From Candidatus Methylomirabilota bacterium (GTDB lineage Bacteria > Methylomirabilota > Methylomirabilia > Rokubacteriales > CSP1-6), in contig DASYVT010000203.1 of assembly GCA_035936835.1 (NCBI GenBank), positions 1 to 33,312 on the forward strand: a DNA stretch of 33,312 bases, read 5' to 3'. Position numbers and translations under genes: made by a program. The notes below the pieces were generated by a model. The model was not told the DNA's origin and made no database searches. It saw nothing but the letters and a program-made list of their open reading frames with translations. Shown piece after piece: positions 7,299 to 14,335 of the stretch (its first letter is position 1; each line of letters begins with the position of its first letter).

Positions 7299-7667
7299 AT
7301 GACGGCAGGCAAGGGACAGCTGGACGCGGACAGGAGCAGCGAGTTTCGTGGGCTGCTGCGCGAGGCGCGCCAGCAGTTGCTTCGCACCGTGGTGGTGACG
7401 GACGGCGAGCTCGCTTCGCTGTCGGCGCACGAGCCCGGCGCGCTCGTCGAGGATTCGGCGCGGGGCGTTATGGCGGACCTGCTGGCGCGCCTCGAAGGTC
7501 GAGAGCGCCACGAGCTCGACGAGATCCAGGCCGCGCAGGCGCGGCTCGAGACGGGCAGCTTCGGCGTGTGCGAGGACTGCGGCGGCGCCATCCCGCTGCC
7601 GCGGCTGCGGGCGGTGCCCTGGGCGCGTCACTGTCTCGGCTGCCAGGCCAGGGACGAGCGGCGATGA
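7299..7667 (+). CDS. DksA/TraR family zinc-finger protein
   Basis: A 122-residue protein with a predicted coiled-coil hairpin (residues about 10-85) followed by a C4 zinc finger: C91-x2-C94-x17-C112-x2-C115, with the typical G-x-C-x-x-C-G-G-A-I-P sequence. DksA/TraR proteins enter the RNA polymerase secondary channel and change promoter choice, often with ppGpp. It is shorter than E. coli DksA (151 aa), and the acidic D-x-x-D-A tip motif of true DksA is not evident, so a TraR/YbiI-like role is possible. ATG 7299 has AGGAGG at 7287-7292. It is the first gene after the sigma-54 promoter and overlaps the cytochrome gene by ATGA. Confidence 0.85.
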   Translation: MTAGKGQLDADRSSEFRGLLREARQQLLRTVVVTDGELASLSAHEPGALVEDSARGVMADLLARLEGRERHELDEIQAAQARLETGSFGVCEDCGGAIPLPRLRAVPWARHCLGCQARDERR

Positions 7668-7999
7668 TTGCGTGGGCGCGCGACGTGAGGGCGGCGTCCG
7701 TGGCCGCGGCGATCGCCCTGGCGGCGACCGTGGCGTTCGGGCAAGATGGTACCGCGCTCGCCTCGCAGGGCAAGCGCCTGTTCACCGAGCAGGGCTGCTA
7801 TGGCTGCCACACGATCGGAAAGGCCGGCACACCCATCGCGAACGACCTTTCGCAGGTGGGCTCGAAGTACCCGGAGAGCTACCTGCGCCAATGGCTGCGC
7901 GAGCCCAAGCAGCAGAAGCCGCGGGCGCACATGCCGAAGATCGACATGGCCGACGCGGATGCCGGGGCAATCGCCGCCTACCTGGCTTCCCTCAAGTGA
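7664..7999 (+). CDS. secreted class I cytochrome c
   Basis: A 111-residue periplasmic monohaem cytochrome c. An N-terminal signal sequence (hydrophobic A/V-rich segment about 10-25, likely cleaved after A-F-G) is followed by the haem site C45-Y-G-C48-H49. Later M-P-K and D-M segments supply candidate axial methionines, and the C-terminal helix ends A-I-A-A-Y-L. It probably carries electrons to a terminal oxidase or nitrogen-oxide reductase not in the window. Its ATG overlaps the stop of the dksA-like gene, so the two are translationally coupled. A redox carrier inside a Usp operon supports a respiratory-stress role. Confidence 0.88.
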   Translation: MIAWARDVRAASVAAAIALAATVAFGQDGTALASQGKRLFTEQGCYGCHTIGKAGTPIANDLSQVGSKYPESYLRQWLREPKQQKPRAHMPKIDMADADAGAIAAYLASLK

Positions 8000-8003
8000 C
8001 GCC

Positions 8004-8453
8004 ATGACCACTTTCCGCCGCATCCTGCATCCAACGGACTTCTCGCGAGCCTCGGCACCGGCCCTTCGGCGCGCCGTGGCTCTGGCGAGAGCGTGCCGCG
8101 CGCCGCTCGTGCTGCTCCACGTCATGACGCCGCCGTTCCCTTTCATAGGTGAGGGAGCGCCGCCGAGCGGCTACGCCGACCTGCTCATCCTGGCTCGCCG
8201 CTCCGCCAGGCGGCGGCTCGCCGCCGCCCTCGCCCGCGTCAGGCGCGAGCGCGTGCGCGGCCAGGCGATCTTCGCGGAGGGGCTCCCGGCGGACGAGATC
8301 CTGCGCGCGGCGCGGCGCGCGCGCGCCGACCTCATCGTGATGGGCACGCACGGGCGAACCGGCGTGTCGCGCGTCTTCATGGGCAGCGTCGCCGAGCGCG
8401 TCGTGCGCGAGTCGCGTTGTCCGGTGCTGACGGTGCGGGCCCATGGCCGCTGA
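8004..8453 (+). CDS. universal stress protein UspA family (1 of 3)
   Basis: A 149-residue single Usp domain. The first strand reads R-I-L-H-P-T-D-F-S, and the ATP-binding signature G-T-H-G-R-x8-G-S (G-2x-G-9x-G-S/T) is intact near residues 113-127, so nucleotide binding is expected. It starts at ATG 8004, 4 bp after the cytochrome gene, and overlaps the next Usp gene by 11 bp. Usp proteins aid survival of starvation, hypoxia and DNA damage, generally as cytoplasmic homodimers or heterodimers. Three unequal Usp copies in one operon suggest different partners or conditions. Confidence 0.9.
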   Translation: MTTFRRILHPTDFSRASAPALRRAVALARACRAPLVLLHVMTPPFPFIGEGAPPSGYADLLILARRSARRRLAAALARVRRERVRGQAIFAEGLPADEILRAARRARADLIVMGTHGRTGVSRVFMGSVAERVVRESRCPVLTVRAHGR

Positions 8454-8907
8454 CCCGGCCGCCGACGGTCTCGCGCGGATCCTCGTGCCGACGGATTTCT
8501 CCGCGGGCTCCGAGCGCGCATGGGCCGAGGCGGGTCGGCTGGCCGCGCGGCTCGGCGCCGAGCTGGTGCTGGTTCACGTGCTGGTCGAGGCTCCGCTCTA
8601 CTCGGAGGGGCGCTTCACCATGAAGCAGGCGCGCGGCGTCTTCGATGCGGCGCGCGCGTGGGCCGTGAAGACACTCGGGGAGTGGACCGCGACCGCCGCG
8701 GCCGCGGGCCTCTCCGCGCGCTGGGTCCTGCGGACCGGCGTGCCGTACAAGGAGATCGTTGGGGCGGCGGCCCGCGAGCGCGCCGATCTCATCGTGATCG
8801 GGACGCACGGGCGGGGCGGCCTCGATCGCGCGCTGCTCGGCAGCGTCGCCGACCGCGTGATCCGCCTCGCGCCGTGTCCGGTCGTGACCGTGCGGGACAC
8901 GGAGTAG
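8443..8907 (+). CDS. universal stress protein UspA family (2 of 3)
   Basis: A 154-residue single Usp domain beginning R-I-L-V-P-T-D-F-S. The nucleotide loop G-T-H-G-R-G-G-x6-G-S is complete, placing it in the ATP-binding class. It starts at ATG 8443, inside the end of the preceding usp gene (11-bp overlap), which implies translational coupling, and is followed 3 bp later by the CBS gene. It differs clearly from copies 1 and 3 in the middle helix region (residues about 45-85), so it is an old paralogue rather than a recent duplicate. Confidence 0.9.
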   Translation: MAADPAADGLARILVPTDFSAGSERAWAEAGRLAARLGAELVLVHVLVEAPLYSEGRFTMKQARGVFDAARAWAVKTLGEWTATAAAAGLSARWVLRTGVPYKEIVGAAARERADLIVIGTHGRGGLDRALLGSVADRVIRLAPCPVVTVRDTE

Positions 8908-8910
8908 GGC

Positions 8911-9321
8911 ATGGCGGACCGATCGACGGAGCGTTGCGGGGCGGTGCGCGACTGGATGACGAAGCAGCCCGCCACGGTGGCGCCGGACTCCTCGATCGGC
9001 GCGGCGCTCGCGCGCATGCGCCGCGCCGAGGTGCGTCACCTGCTCGTGGTGGAGGCCGACCGGCTGGTGGGCATTGTCTCGGACCGGGACTGGCGTCGGA
9101 CTGAAGCCGGCGAGACGCCGGGCGGTTGGGAGGGCCAGCCCGTGACGCGCATCATGACCGAGGACCCGGTGACGGTGGCGCCGGAGACGCCGGTCACGGT
9201 CGCCGCGCGCGTGCTGCTGGAACGGAAGATCGGCTGCCTGCCGGTGCGCGACGGCGAGACCATCGTCGGCATTTTCACCATCTCGGACGCGCTCGAGGCG
9301 CTCCTCTCGGCGCTCGAGTAG
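8911..9321 (+). CDS. tandem CBS-domain protein
   Basis: A 136-residue protein consisting of a Bateman module: CBS 1 at about 12-68 (V-R-D-W-M-T ... H-L-L-V-V-E-A-D-R-L-V-G-I-V-S-D-R-D) and CBS 2 at about 78-134 (I-M-T-E-D-P-V-T-V ... C-L-P-V-R-D-G-E-T-I-V-G-I-F-T). Such pairs bind AMP, ATP or related adenylates and act as energy sensors; no effector domain is attached. The gene lies 3 bp after usp 2 and ends 13 bp before a 38-codon gene. Usp-CBS pairing in one operon is common in hypoxia regulons. Confidence 0.88.
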   Translation: MADRSTERCGAVRDWMTKQPATVAPDSSIGAALARMRRAEVRHLLVVEADRLVGIVSDRDWRRTEAGETPGGWEGQPVTRIMTEDPVTVAPETPVTVAARVLLERKIGCLPVRDGETIVGIFTISDALEALLSALE

Positions 9322-9334
9322 GAACGGAGACGAC

Positions 9335-9451
9335 ATGGGCATCCGGAAGAGCTACGGCAAGAACAAGAAGAACGATCGCCCCATCTCTGCCATCGCGGTG
9401 AAGCGGGAAGAGATCCTCCGCCGCGCGCGACGGCGACCTCGCAAGCCGTGA
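9335..9451 (+). CDS. 38-aa basic peptide of unknown function
   Basis: ATG at 9335 to TGA at 9449-9451, with GGAG about 7 nt upstream, gives 38 residues starting M-G-I-R-K-S-Y-G-K-N-K-K and ending R-R-A-R-R-R-P-R-K-P. Roughly 40% of residues are Lys or Arg, with a short acidic-basic helix K-R-E-E-I-L in the middle. It sits exactly between the CBS gene and the third usp gene, on the same strand. Composition suggests RNA, ribosome or nucleic acid binding. I do not recognise a family; chance cannot be excluded, though the start, ribosome site and spacing are operon-like. Confidence 0.5.
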   Translation: MGIRKSYGKNKKNDRPISAIAVKREEILRRARRRPRKP

Positions 9452-9485
9452 GCATCGGGTCATCCGCTTGCTCGGAGTCGAGGAC

Positions 9486-10046
9486 ATGAAGATCAGCGAG
9501 ATCCTGCTTCCGACCGACTTCTCGACCGCAGTCGAGACGGCCGCGCTGGTCGCGACGGCGATGGCGCGGGAGGCCGGCGCGCGGCTGCACGTGGTGCACG
9601 TCGTGCCCCCGGCCACCGACCCGTCACCGGGCTCGGAGCAGTTGACGCGGCTCGGCCGCCAGCTCGGCACGGGACTCGCCGTCGAGCTCGCGCTCCTCTC
9701 CGGCCGCGCGGCCCGGGAGATCACGGCGTACGCGCGCGACAAGGGCATCGACCTCATCGTGATGAGCACCCACGGCCGCACGGGCGTGAGCCGGACCCTG
9801 CTCGGCAGCGTGGCCGAAGCCGTCGTGCGGCTCTCGCCGTGCCTCGTGCTGACCGTGCCTATGGCGTTGCCCAAGGCCGCGATGCGCGCGGCATCGACGG
9901 CGCCCGCCTTGCCCCAGCGCTGCATCGTTTGCGCGGGCCAGACCGACGACCTCGTCTGCGAAACGTGCCGCGCGCGCATCCGGGGCGAGGCGCTCGAGCA
10001 CAAGATAGAAACCGAGCGGGCGGGCCGCCGCGGGTCCTCGGCCTGA
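9486..10046 (+). CDS. universal stress protein with C-terminal zinc ribbon (3 of 3)
   Basis: A 186-residue protein. Residues about 1-125 form a Usp domain (I-L-L-P-T-D-F-S start; loop S-T-H-G-R-x8-G-S with the first Gly replaced by Ser). A linker leads to a C-terminal ribbon with C146-x2-C149-x8-C158-x2-C161, then a basic end. The ATG at 9486 was chosen; a TTG at 9468 in frame would add six residues. It is the last gene of the stress operon, 34 bp after the small basic gene. The added metal site is unusual for a Usp and may mediate redox sensing or nucleic acid or protein contact. Confidence 0.85.
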   Translation: MKISEILLPTDFSTAVETAALVATAMAREAGARLHVVHVVPPATDPSPGSEQLTRLGRQLGTGLAVELALLSGRAAREITAYARDKGIDLIVMSTHGRTGVSRTLLGSVAEAVVRLSPCLVLTVPMALPKAAMRAASTAPALPQRCIVCAGQTDDLVCETCRARIRGEALEHKIETERAGRRGSSA

Positions 10047-10110
10047 CACCAGGGCCCCGCTAACTCGGCTCGGCCGCGTAGGCTGGTGAGCCCGGCTCGA
10101 GCCGCCCGAT

Positions 10111-10139
10111 TTGACTTCTCCCGCCGTCTGTCGGAGTAT
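10111..10139 (+). promoter_or_regulatory. sigma-70-like promoter of the flavoprotein gene
   Basis: TTGACT (10111-10116), 17-bp spacer, GAGTAT (10134-10139). The expected start near 10146 is only about 2 nt before the ATG at 10148, so the message may be leaderless. Confidence 0.45.
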
Positions 10140-10147
10140 CCGGTGAC

Positions 10148-11206
10148 ATGGCTGGCCGGGACTACGACGCCATCATAGTGGGCGCCAGCTTTGCCGGCTT
10201 GGCGGTGGCGCGCCGGCTCACCGGGCGCGTCCTCCTCCTCGACCGAAACGAGGTCGGCGCGGTACAGACGTCGGCCTGCGGCACGCCGCTCTGGGTTCCA
10301 CAGGCGCTCGGCGTCGCCGACAGCGTGCTCCAGGTCCACGACAAGCTCACCGTGCGGGCCCCGACGCGCACCGTTACCTACGACCTCTCGGCGGTGCCCT
10401 TCTGCACGTTCGACTACAAGCGCTTCTGCGAGGGGCTCCTCGAGCAGACGCAGGCGCGTTTCCTCAGGGCCTCCGTGACGGGGGTCGAGGACGGCGCGGT
10501 GCTGACGAGCGACGGGCGCTTCACGGCGCCGGTGATCGTGGACTGCTCGGGCTGGCGGGGCGCCCTCGTCAACAGCGGCAGCGGAGCGACGCCTGCGCGC
10601 GGTGACTTCTCATTCGGGCTCGAGACACGGACCGCGCTCGAAGACGAGGGGCTGTCCTTCTGGCTCGACGGCAGCCTGATTCCGCGCGGGCTCGGCTGGA
10701 TCTTCCCCGTTGGCAAGGGCAGCCTCATCGGGCTCGGTTCCTACGTCGGGCTGTCCAAGCTCAAGCCGGCCCTCGAGCGCTTCCTGCGTGACCGCGGCAC
10801 GGTGGCGACCACCTACCACGGCACGTACTTCCCGAACCGCCTCTTCCGCCCGACCGTGGGACGGCTCTTTGCCGTCGGCGATGCGGCCGGCCAGTGTCTG
10901 CCGCTCACGGCCGAGGGCATCAGGCCGGCGCTGTACTTCGGGGTCGAGTGCGGGCGCATCATCCAACAGATCTTCGAGGGCCGCGTGGGTCTCAGCGACG
11001 GGCTCGAGCGCTACCGCGCGCTCGTGGACCGCTATCGCCGCGCCTACCGCATCCTGCGGCTGGCGCAGTGGGCGGCCGAGCATGTCCCGACCCACTGGTT
11101 CGTCGCCCTCACGGGGCTGGCCGCGCGCCACCCAGTGCTGCCGCGTTGGTGGCCGCGCTACGGCTGGTTCGGGCGCTTCGATCCCGACCCGTCGCCGGTG
11201 GCGTGA
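10148..11206 (+). CDS. geranylgeranyl reductase family FAD-dependent oxidoreductase
   Basis: A 352-residue flavoprotein of the p-hydroxybenzoate hydroxylase/geranylgeranyl reductase group. The N-terminal FAD dinucleotide fold I-I-V-G-A-S-F-A-G-L-A-V-A-R-R-L lies at 9-25. The second FAD motif, F-A-V-G-D-A-A-G-Q-C-L-P, followed by E-G-I-R-P-A-L, lies at about 240-260. The substrate domain in between contains a G-L-G-W-I-F-P-V strand. Members reduce isoprenoid double bonds or oxidise aromatic or thiol substrates; the substrate here cannot be read from sequence. It begins a two-gene unit with the TVP38-like membrane protein. Confidence 0.82.
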   Translation: MAGRDYDAIIVGASFAGLAVARRLTGRVLLLDRNEVGAVQTSACGTPLWVPQALGVADSVLQVHDKLTVRAPTRTVTYDLSAVPFCTFDYKRFCEGLLEQTQARFLRASVTGVEDGAVLTSDGRFTAPVIVDCSGWRGALVNSGSGATPARGDFSFGLETRTALEDEGLSFWLDGSLIPRGLGWIFPVGKGSLIGLGSYVGLSKLKPALERFLRDRGTVATTYHGTYFPNRLFRPTVGRLFAVGDAAGQCLPLTAEGIRPALYFGVECGRIIQQIFEGRVGLSDGLERYRALVDRYRRAYRILRLAQWAAEHVPTHWFVALTGLAARHPVLPRWWPRYGWFGRFDPDPSPVA

Positions 11207-11234
11207 GCGCGCGGGGCGTGACCGAGAGGCGGCT

Positions 11235-12023
11235 CTGACCACCCGCACGCGGTGGGCGCTGGCGCTGGCCGTCACCCTCGGCGTGTGCGCGTATTTCGCG
11301 TGGCTCGTCTGGACGGACGCGCCCGCGTACCGCTTCGCCTACCGCCTGTTCCACGACAACCAGTACATGAAGGAGAAGCTGGTCGAGTGGGGAGCGCTGG
11401 CGCCCCTCATCTTCATCCTGATCCAGGCCTTGCAGGTCGTCATCGCGCCCATCCCCGGCGAGGTGACCGGCATTCTCGGCGGTTTCGTCTTCGGTCAGTG
11501 GATGGGGCTCGTCTATTCGACGATCGGGCTCACGGCGGGCTCGCTCCTGGCGTTCGCGCTCGGCCGGTGGCTGGGCGACGCCTACGTGCGGCACCTCGTC
11601 AGCGAGGAGACGTGGAACAAGCTCGGGTTCATTGTGGAGGCCGAGGGCACGATTCTCTGCTTCATCATCTACCTCATCCCGGGGCTGCCCAAGGACATCG
11701 TCTGCTATCTCTTCGGGCTGTCCCCCATGCCCTTCTGGGTCTTTGCCGTGGTCTCGACGCTCGGCCGCATCCCCGGCACCTGGGTGCTGTCGGCCCAGGG
11801 GGCCCAGACCGCCACGGGGCACTATATAGAGGTAGCCCTCCTGACGGCGGCCGTCGCCGCTCTCGCCGTGCCGGCCTACTACTATCGCCACCGCATCGTG
11901 GCCTGGTTCGAGGGACGGACCCAGGATGACGAAGCGCAGGACGGGGAGAACACGCAGGATCAGGGCGGCAAGCCGGGTAAGAAGCGGCGCAAGCGCCGTC
12001 GGCGGCGCGGAGCGGGCTCCTGA
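11235..12023 (+). CDS. TVP38/TMEM64 (VTT/DedA-like) membrane protein
   Basis: About 262 residues with an N-terminal helix, then the VTT/SNARE-associated domain: a long stretch I-L-I-Q-A-L-Q-V-V-I-A-P-I-P-G-E re-entrant motif, F-V-F-G-x-W-x-G, and the second re-entrant segment Y-L-I-P-G-L-P-K-D, with P-G and charged residues as in DedA lipid scramblase/transport proteins. The C-terminal ~35 residues are polar and then poly-basic (K-K-R-R-K-R-R-R-R-R). No ATG, GTG or TTG in frame precedes the first helix; CTG 11235, 5 nt after GAGAGG, is the best start, otherwise ATG 11367 would delete the first helix. It lies 28 bp after the flavoprotein. Confidence 0.8.
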   Translation: MTTRTRWALALAVTLGVCAYFAWLVWTDAPAYRFAYRLFHDNQYMKEKLVEWGALAPLIFILIQALQVVIAPIPGEVTGILGGFVFGQWMGLVYSTIGLTAGSLLAFALGRWLGDAYVRHLVSEETWNKLGFIVEAEGTILCFIIYLIPGLPKDIVCYLFGLSPMPFWVFAVVSTLGRIPGTWVLSAQGAQTATGHYIEVALLTAAVAALAVPAYYYRHRIVAWFEGRTQDDEAQDGENTQDQGGKPGKKRRKRRRRRGAGS

Positions 12024-12040
12024 GGCGGTCCCCACAAGAC

Positions 12041-12070
12041 TTGACAGGGTCCGGCAAGCCGGGGTACAGT
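12041..12070 (+). promoter_or_regulatory. sigma-70 promoter of the aromatic attenuator operon
   Basis: Consensus TTGACA at 12041-12046, an 18-bp spacer and TACAGT at 12065-12070. The predicted start near 12077 gives a leader of about 225 nt before the first DAHP synthase ATG. Confidence 0.7.
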
Positions 12071-12104
12071 CGGCGGCACTTTCTCCATGGGAGGTTGTGA
12101 GTTG

Positions 12105-12191
12105 GTGAATCGGACGGGGAGCGGTACCGCGCAGGGCTGGTGGCGGTATTTTTACTTTACCCCCGTCTGCCCGCTGGCTCCCATGAGCTGA
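12105..12191 (+). CDS. aromatic leader peptide (W-W-R-Y-F-Y-F)
   Basis: A 28-codon frame from GTG 12105 to TGA 12189-12191 (TTG 12102 is an alternative start; GGGAGG at 12089-12094 is the ribosome site). Seven consecutive codons read Trp-Trp-Arg-Tyr-Phe-Tyr-Phe (12138-12158), six of them aromatic and covering all three aromatic amino acids. It lies between a promoter and a terminator hairpin, immediately upstream of two DAHP synthase genes, the first enzyme of aromatic synthesis. This is the layout of a ribosome-stalling attenuation leader (trpL, pheL and similar). The stop codon falls in the loop of the first RNA hairpin. The peptide itself need have no function. Confidence 0.85.
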   Translation: MNRTGSGTAQGWWRYFYFTPVCPLAPMS

Positions 12192-12276
12192 ACCGAGGAG
12201 CCACGGGGCGGACCTACCGCCGGCCCGTGGCGAAGACAGACACCAGACGCCGCGGGTTACGGACCCGCGGCGTTTT
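12175..12276 (+). promoter_or_regulatory. transcription attenuator: competing hairpins ending in a terminator
   Basis: Segments A 12175-12181 and B 12197-12203 can pair (7 bp). B extended (12200-12207) pairs perfectly with C 12224-12231 (8 bp, GCCACGGG/CCCGTGGC, plus an inner GGCGG/CCGCC). C also pairs with D 12249-12256 (8 bp, one G-U). D pairs with E as the terminator (12247-12273). A:B, B:C, C:D and D:E are mutually exclusive in sequence, so a ribosome stalled on the aromatic codons can leave A:B and C:D formed and stop D:E from forming. Pairings are seen directly; the switching logic is inferred. Confidence 0.75.
12247..12276 (+). terminator. rho-independent terminator of the aromatic leader
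   Basis: A perfect 11-bp stem, ACGCCGCGGGT (12247-12257) with ACCCGCGGCGT (12263-12273), a 5-nt loop and TTTT. It lies 26 bp before the DAHP synthase start, inside the transcript, so it works as a conditional terminator. Confidence 0.85.
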
Positions 12277-12301
12277 CCATTTCGAGACAGGAGAAACGGA
12301 C

Positions 12302-13318
12302 ATGATCATCGTGCTGAAGCCGGGATCGAGCGACGCGGACATCGAGGACGTGTCGCGCCGCGTGCGGGACATGGGCTTCAAGACCCATCTCTCACGCGGG
12401 GAGGTCCGCACCATCGTCGGCGTGGTCGGCGACGACCGCGCCAAGGAGCAGCTGCTGGCGCTGCAGTCGCTCGACTGCGTGGAGAACGTGGTGCGGATTC
12501 TCCAGCCCTTCAAGCTGGCGAGCCGCGAGGCTCATCCTGACGACACCCAGTTCAAGGTCCACGGCGTGCCCATCGGCGGCACGCAGCTGGTCGTCATGGC
12601 CGGGCCCTGCTCCGTCGAGTCGCGGTCGCAGATCATGGCCGTCGCCGAAGGCGTCAAGGCGGGCGGCGCACAGGTTCTCCGCGGCGGCGCGTTCAAGCCG
12701 CGGACCTCGCCCTACGGCTTCCAGGGGCTCGAGGAGGAGGGGCTGAAGCTCCTGAGCGAGGCGAGCAAGGCGACCGGCCTTCCCGTCGTCACGGAGGTCA
12801 TGGAGCCCGACAAGGTGGACGTGGTGGCCCAGCACGCCGACATCCTCCAGATCGGCGCGCGCAACGTGCAGAACTTCTCGCTTCTCAAGCGCGTCGCCGA
12901 GTGCGGCAAGCCCGTGCTCTTGAAGCGCGGCATGTCGACCTCGATCCAGGAGTGGCTCCTCGCGGCCGAGTACGTGCTTGCCGGCGGCAACCCCAACGTC
13001 ATTCTCTGCGAGCGCGGCATCCGGACCTTCGAGACCTCCACACGCTACACGCTCGATCTCAACGCCATCCCCGTGGTCAAGAAGCTCTCGCATCTCCCCG
13101 TGCTCGTGGACCCCTCCCACGGCACAGGCCACTGGGAGTACGTGTCCGCCATGGCCAAGGCGGGTCTCGCCGCCGGGGCCGACGGGCTCATCATCGAAGT
13201 CCACAACAATCCGGCCGAAGCGCTCTCGGATGGGCCGCAGTCGCTCAAGCCGGACAAGTTCGCCAAGCTGATGGCCGAACTTCGGCCGTTGGCCCAGGTG
13301 CTGGGGAGGTCGCTATGA
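12302..13318 (+). CDS. aroF: 3-deoxy-7-phosphoheptulonate (DAHP) synthase, first tandem copy
   Basis: A 338-residue type I DAHP synthase, which condenses phosphoenolpyruvate and erythrose 4-phosphate as the first step of the shikimate pathway. Residues about 1-70 form the ferredoxin-like regulatory domain of the AroA/TM0343 (I-beta) class; the TIM barrel follows with [38 protein letters not shown] and D-P-S-H-G-T-G-H, which include the metal ligands (Cys, His, Glu, Asp) and substrate lysine/arginine residues. ATG 12302 lies behind AGGAG (12289-12293). It follows an aromatic attenuator and overlaps its paralogue by ATGA. Confidence 0.95.
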   Translation: MIIVLKPGSSDADIEDVSRRVRDMGFKTHLSRGEVRTIVGVVGDDRAKEQLLALQSLDCVENVVRILQPFKLASREAHPDDTQFKVHGVPIGGTQLVVMAGPCSVESRSQIMAVAEGVKAGGAQVLRGGAFKPRTSPYGFQGLEEEGLKLLSEASKATGLPVVTEVMEPDKVDVVAQHADILQIGARNVQNFSLLKRVAECGKPVLLKRGMSTSIQEWLLAAEYVLAGGNPNVILCERGIRTFETSTRYTLDLNAIPVVKKLSHLPVLVDPSHGTGHWEYVSAMAKAGLAAGADGLIIEVHNNPAEALSDGPQSLKPDKFAKLMAELRPLAQVLGRSL

Positions 13319-14331
13319 TCATCATCCTGAAGTCGGGTATCGGAGACGCGGAGATCGACGACGTCTGCCGCCGCGTGACCGAGATGGGCTACGCGCCGCA
13401 CATCATTCGCGGCGAGTTCAAGACCATTGTCGCGGCGGTCGGAGAAGAGCGGGGGCGGCCCGATCTCCGCCTGCTCGAGGCGGTCGAGACGGTCGAGTCG
13501 GTTATGCCCGTCCAGCAGCCCTTCAAGCTCGCGAGCCGTGAAGTCCGGCAGGAGCCCACCGAGGTGCGCGTCAACGGCGTGGTCATCGGCGGCAAGGCCG
13601 TTGTCGTCATGGCGGGGCCCTGCTCGGTCGAGTCGGAGGCGCAGATGGTCGAGGTCGCCGACCGCGTCAAGGAGTCGGGCGCGAAGATCCTCCGCGGCGG
13701 CGCGTTCAAGCCGCGGACCTCGCCGTATGCGTTCCAGGGGCTCAAGGAACAGGGGCTCAAGTACCTGGCCGAGGCGCGCAAGCGCACGGGACTGCCCGTC
13801 GTGACGGAAGTGCTCGAGACCGAGAGCGTGGATCTCGTCGCTGAGTACGCCGACATACTGCAGATCGGCGCACGCAACATCCAGAACTTCACGCTGCTGC
13901 GGCGGGTAGGCGAGATGGGCAAGCCGGTGCTGCTCAAGCGCGGCATGGCGACCAGCATCCAGGAGTTCCTGCTCTCGGCCGAGTACATTCTGGCCGCGGG
14001 CAACCCGAACGTCATCCTCTGCGAGCGCGGCATCCGCACGTTCGAGACCTCGACGCGTTTCACGCTCGATCTGAACGCGGTGCCGGTGCTGAAGAAGCTC
14101 TCCCACCTGCCGGTCTTCGTGGATCCGTCGCATGGTACCGGCCACTGGGACCTCGTGGCGCCCATGGCCAAGGGGGCGGTCGCCTGCGGCGCCGACGGGC
14201 TCATCATCGAGGTGCATCCGAAGCCCGAGGAGGCGCTCTCCGACGGGCCGCAGTCGCTCAAGCCCGCGAAGTTCGCCCAGCTCATGCGCGAGCTTCGTCC
14301 CGTCGCTGAAGCGGTCGGCCGGAGCTTGTAG
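13315..14331 (+). CDS. aroF: DAHP synthase, second tandem copy
   Basis: A 338-residue paralogue of the preceding gene with the same length, domain order and catalytic motifs ([43 protein letters not shown]). The barrels are nearly collinear while the N-terminal regulatory domains differ much more (residues 1-75). That suggests separate allosteric specificity, for example one copy responding to Phe or Tyr and the other to Trp or prephenate. GGGGAGG at 13303-13309 serves ATG 13315, which overlaps the first copy's stop. Both copies are controlled by the leader upstream. Confidence 0.94.
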   Translation: MIIILKSGIGDAEIDDVCRRVTEMGYAPHIIRGEFKTIVAAVGEERGRPDLRLLEAVETVESVMPVQQPFKLASREVRQEPTEVRVNGVVIGGKAVVVMAGPCSVESEAQMVEVADRVKESGAKILRGGAFKPRTSPYAFQGLKEQGLKYLAEARKRTGLPVVTEVLETESVDLVAEYADILQIGARNIQNFTLLRRVGEMGKPVLLKRGMATSIQEFLLSAEYILAAGNPNVILCERGIRTFETSTRFTLDLNAVPVLKKLSHLPVFVDPSHGTGHWDLVAPMAKGAVACGADGLIIEVHPKPEEALSDGPQSLKPAKFAQLMRELRPVAEAVGRSL

Positions 14332-14335
14332 TCGC

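Noticed and set aside
9458-9471. A third GG-N10-GC (GGTCATCCGCTTGC) before the zinc-ribbon usp gene
   Set aside because: The -24 half lacks TGGCA and transcription would start about 3 nt before the ATG, leaving no ribosome site.
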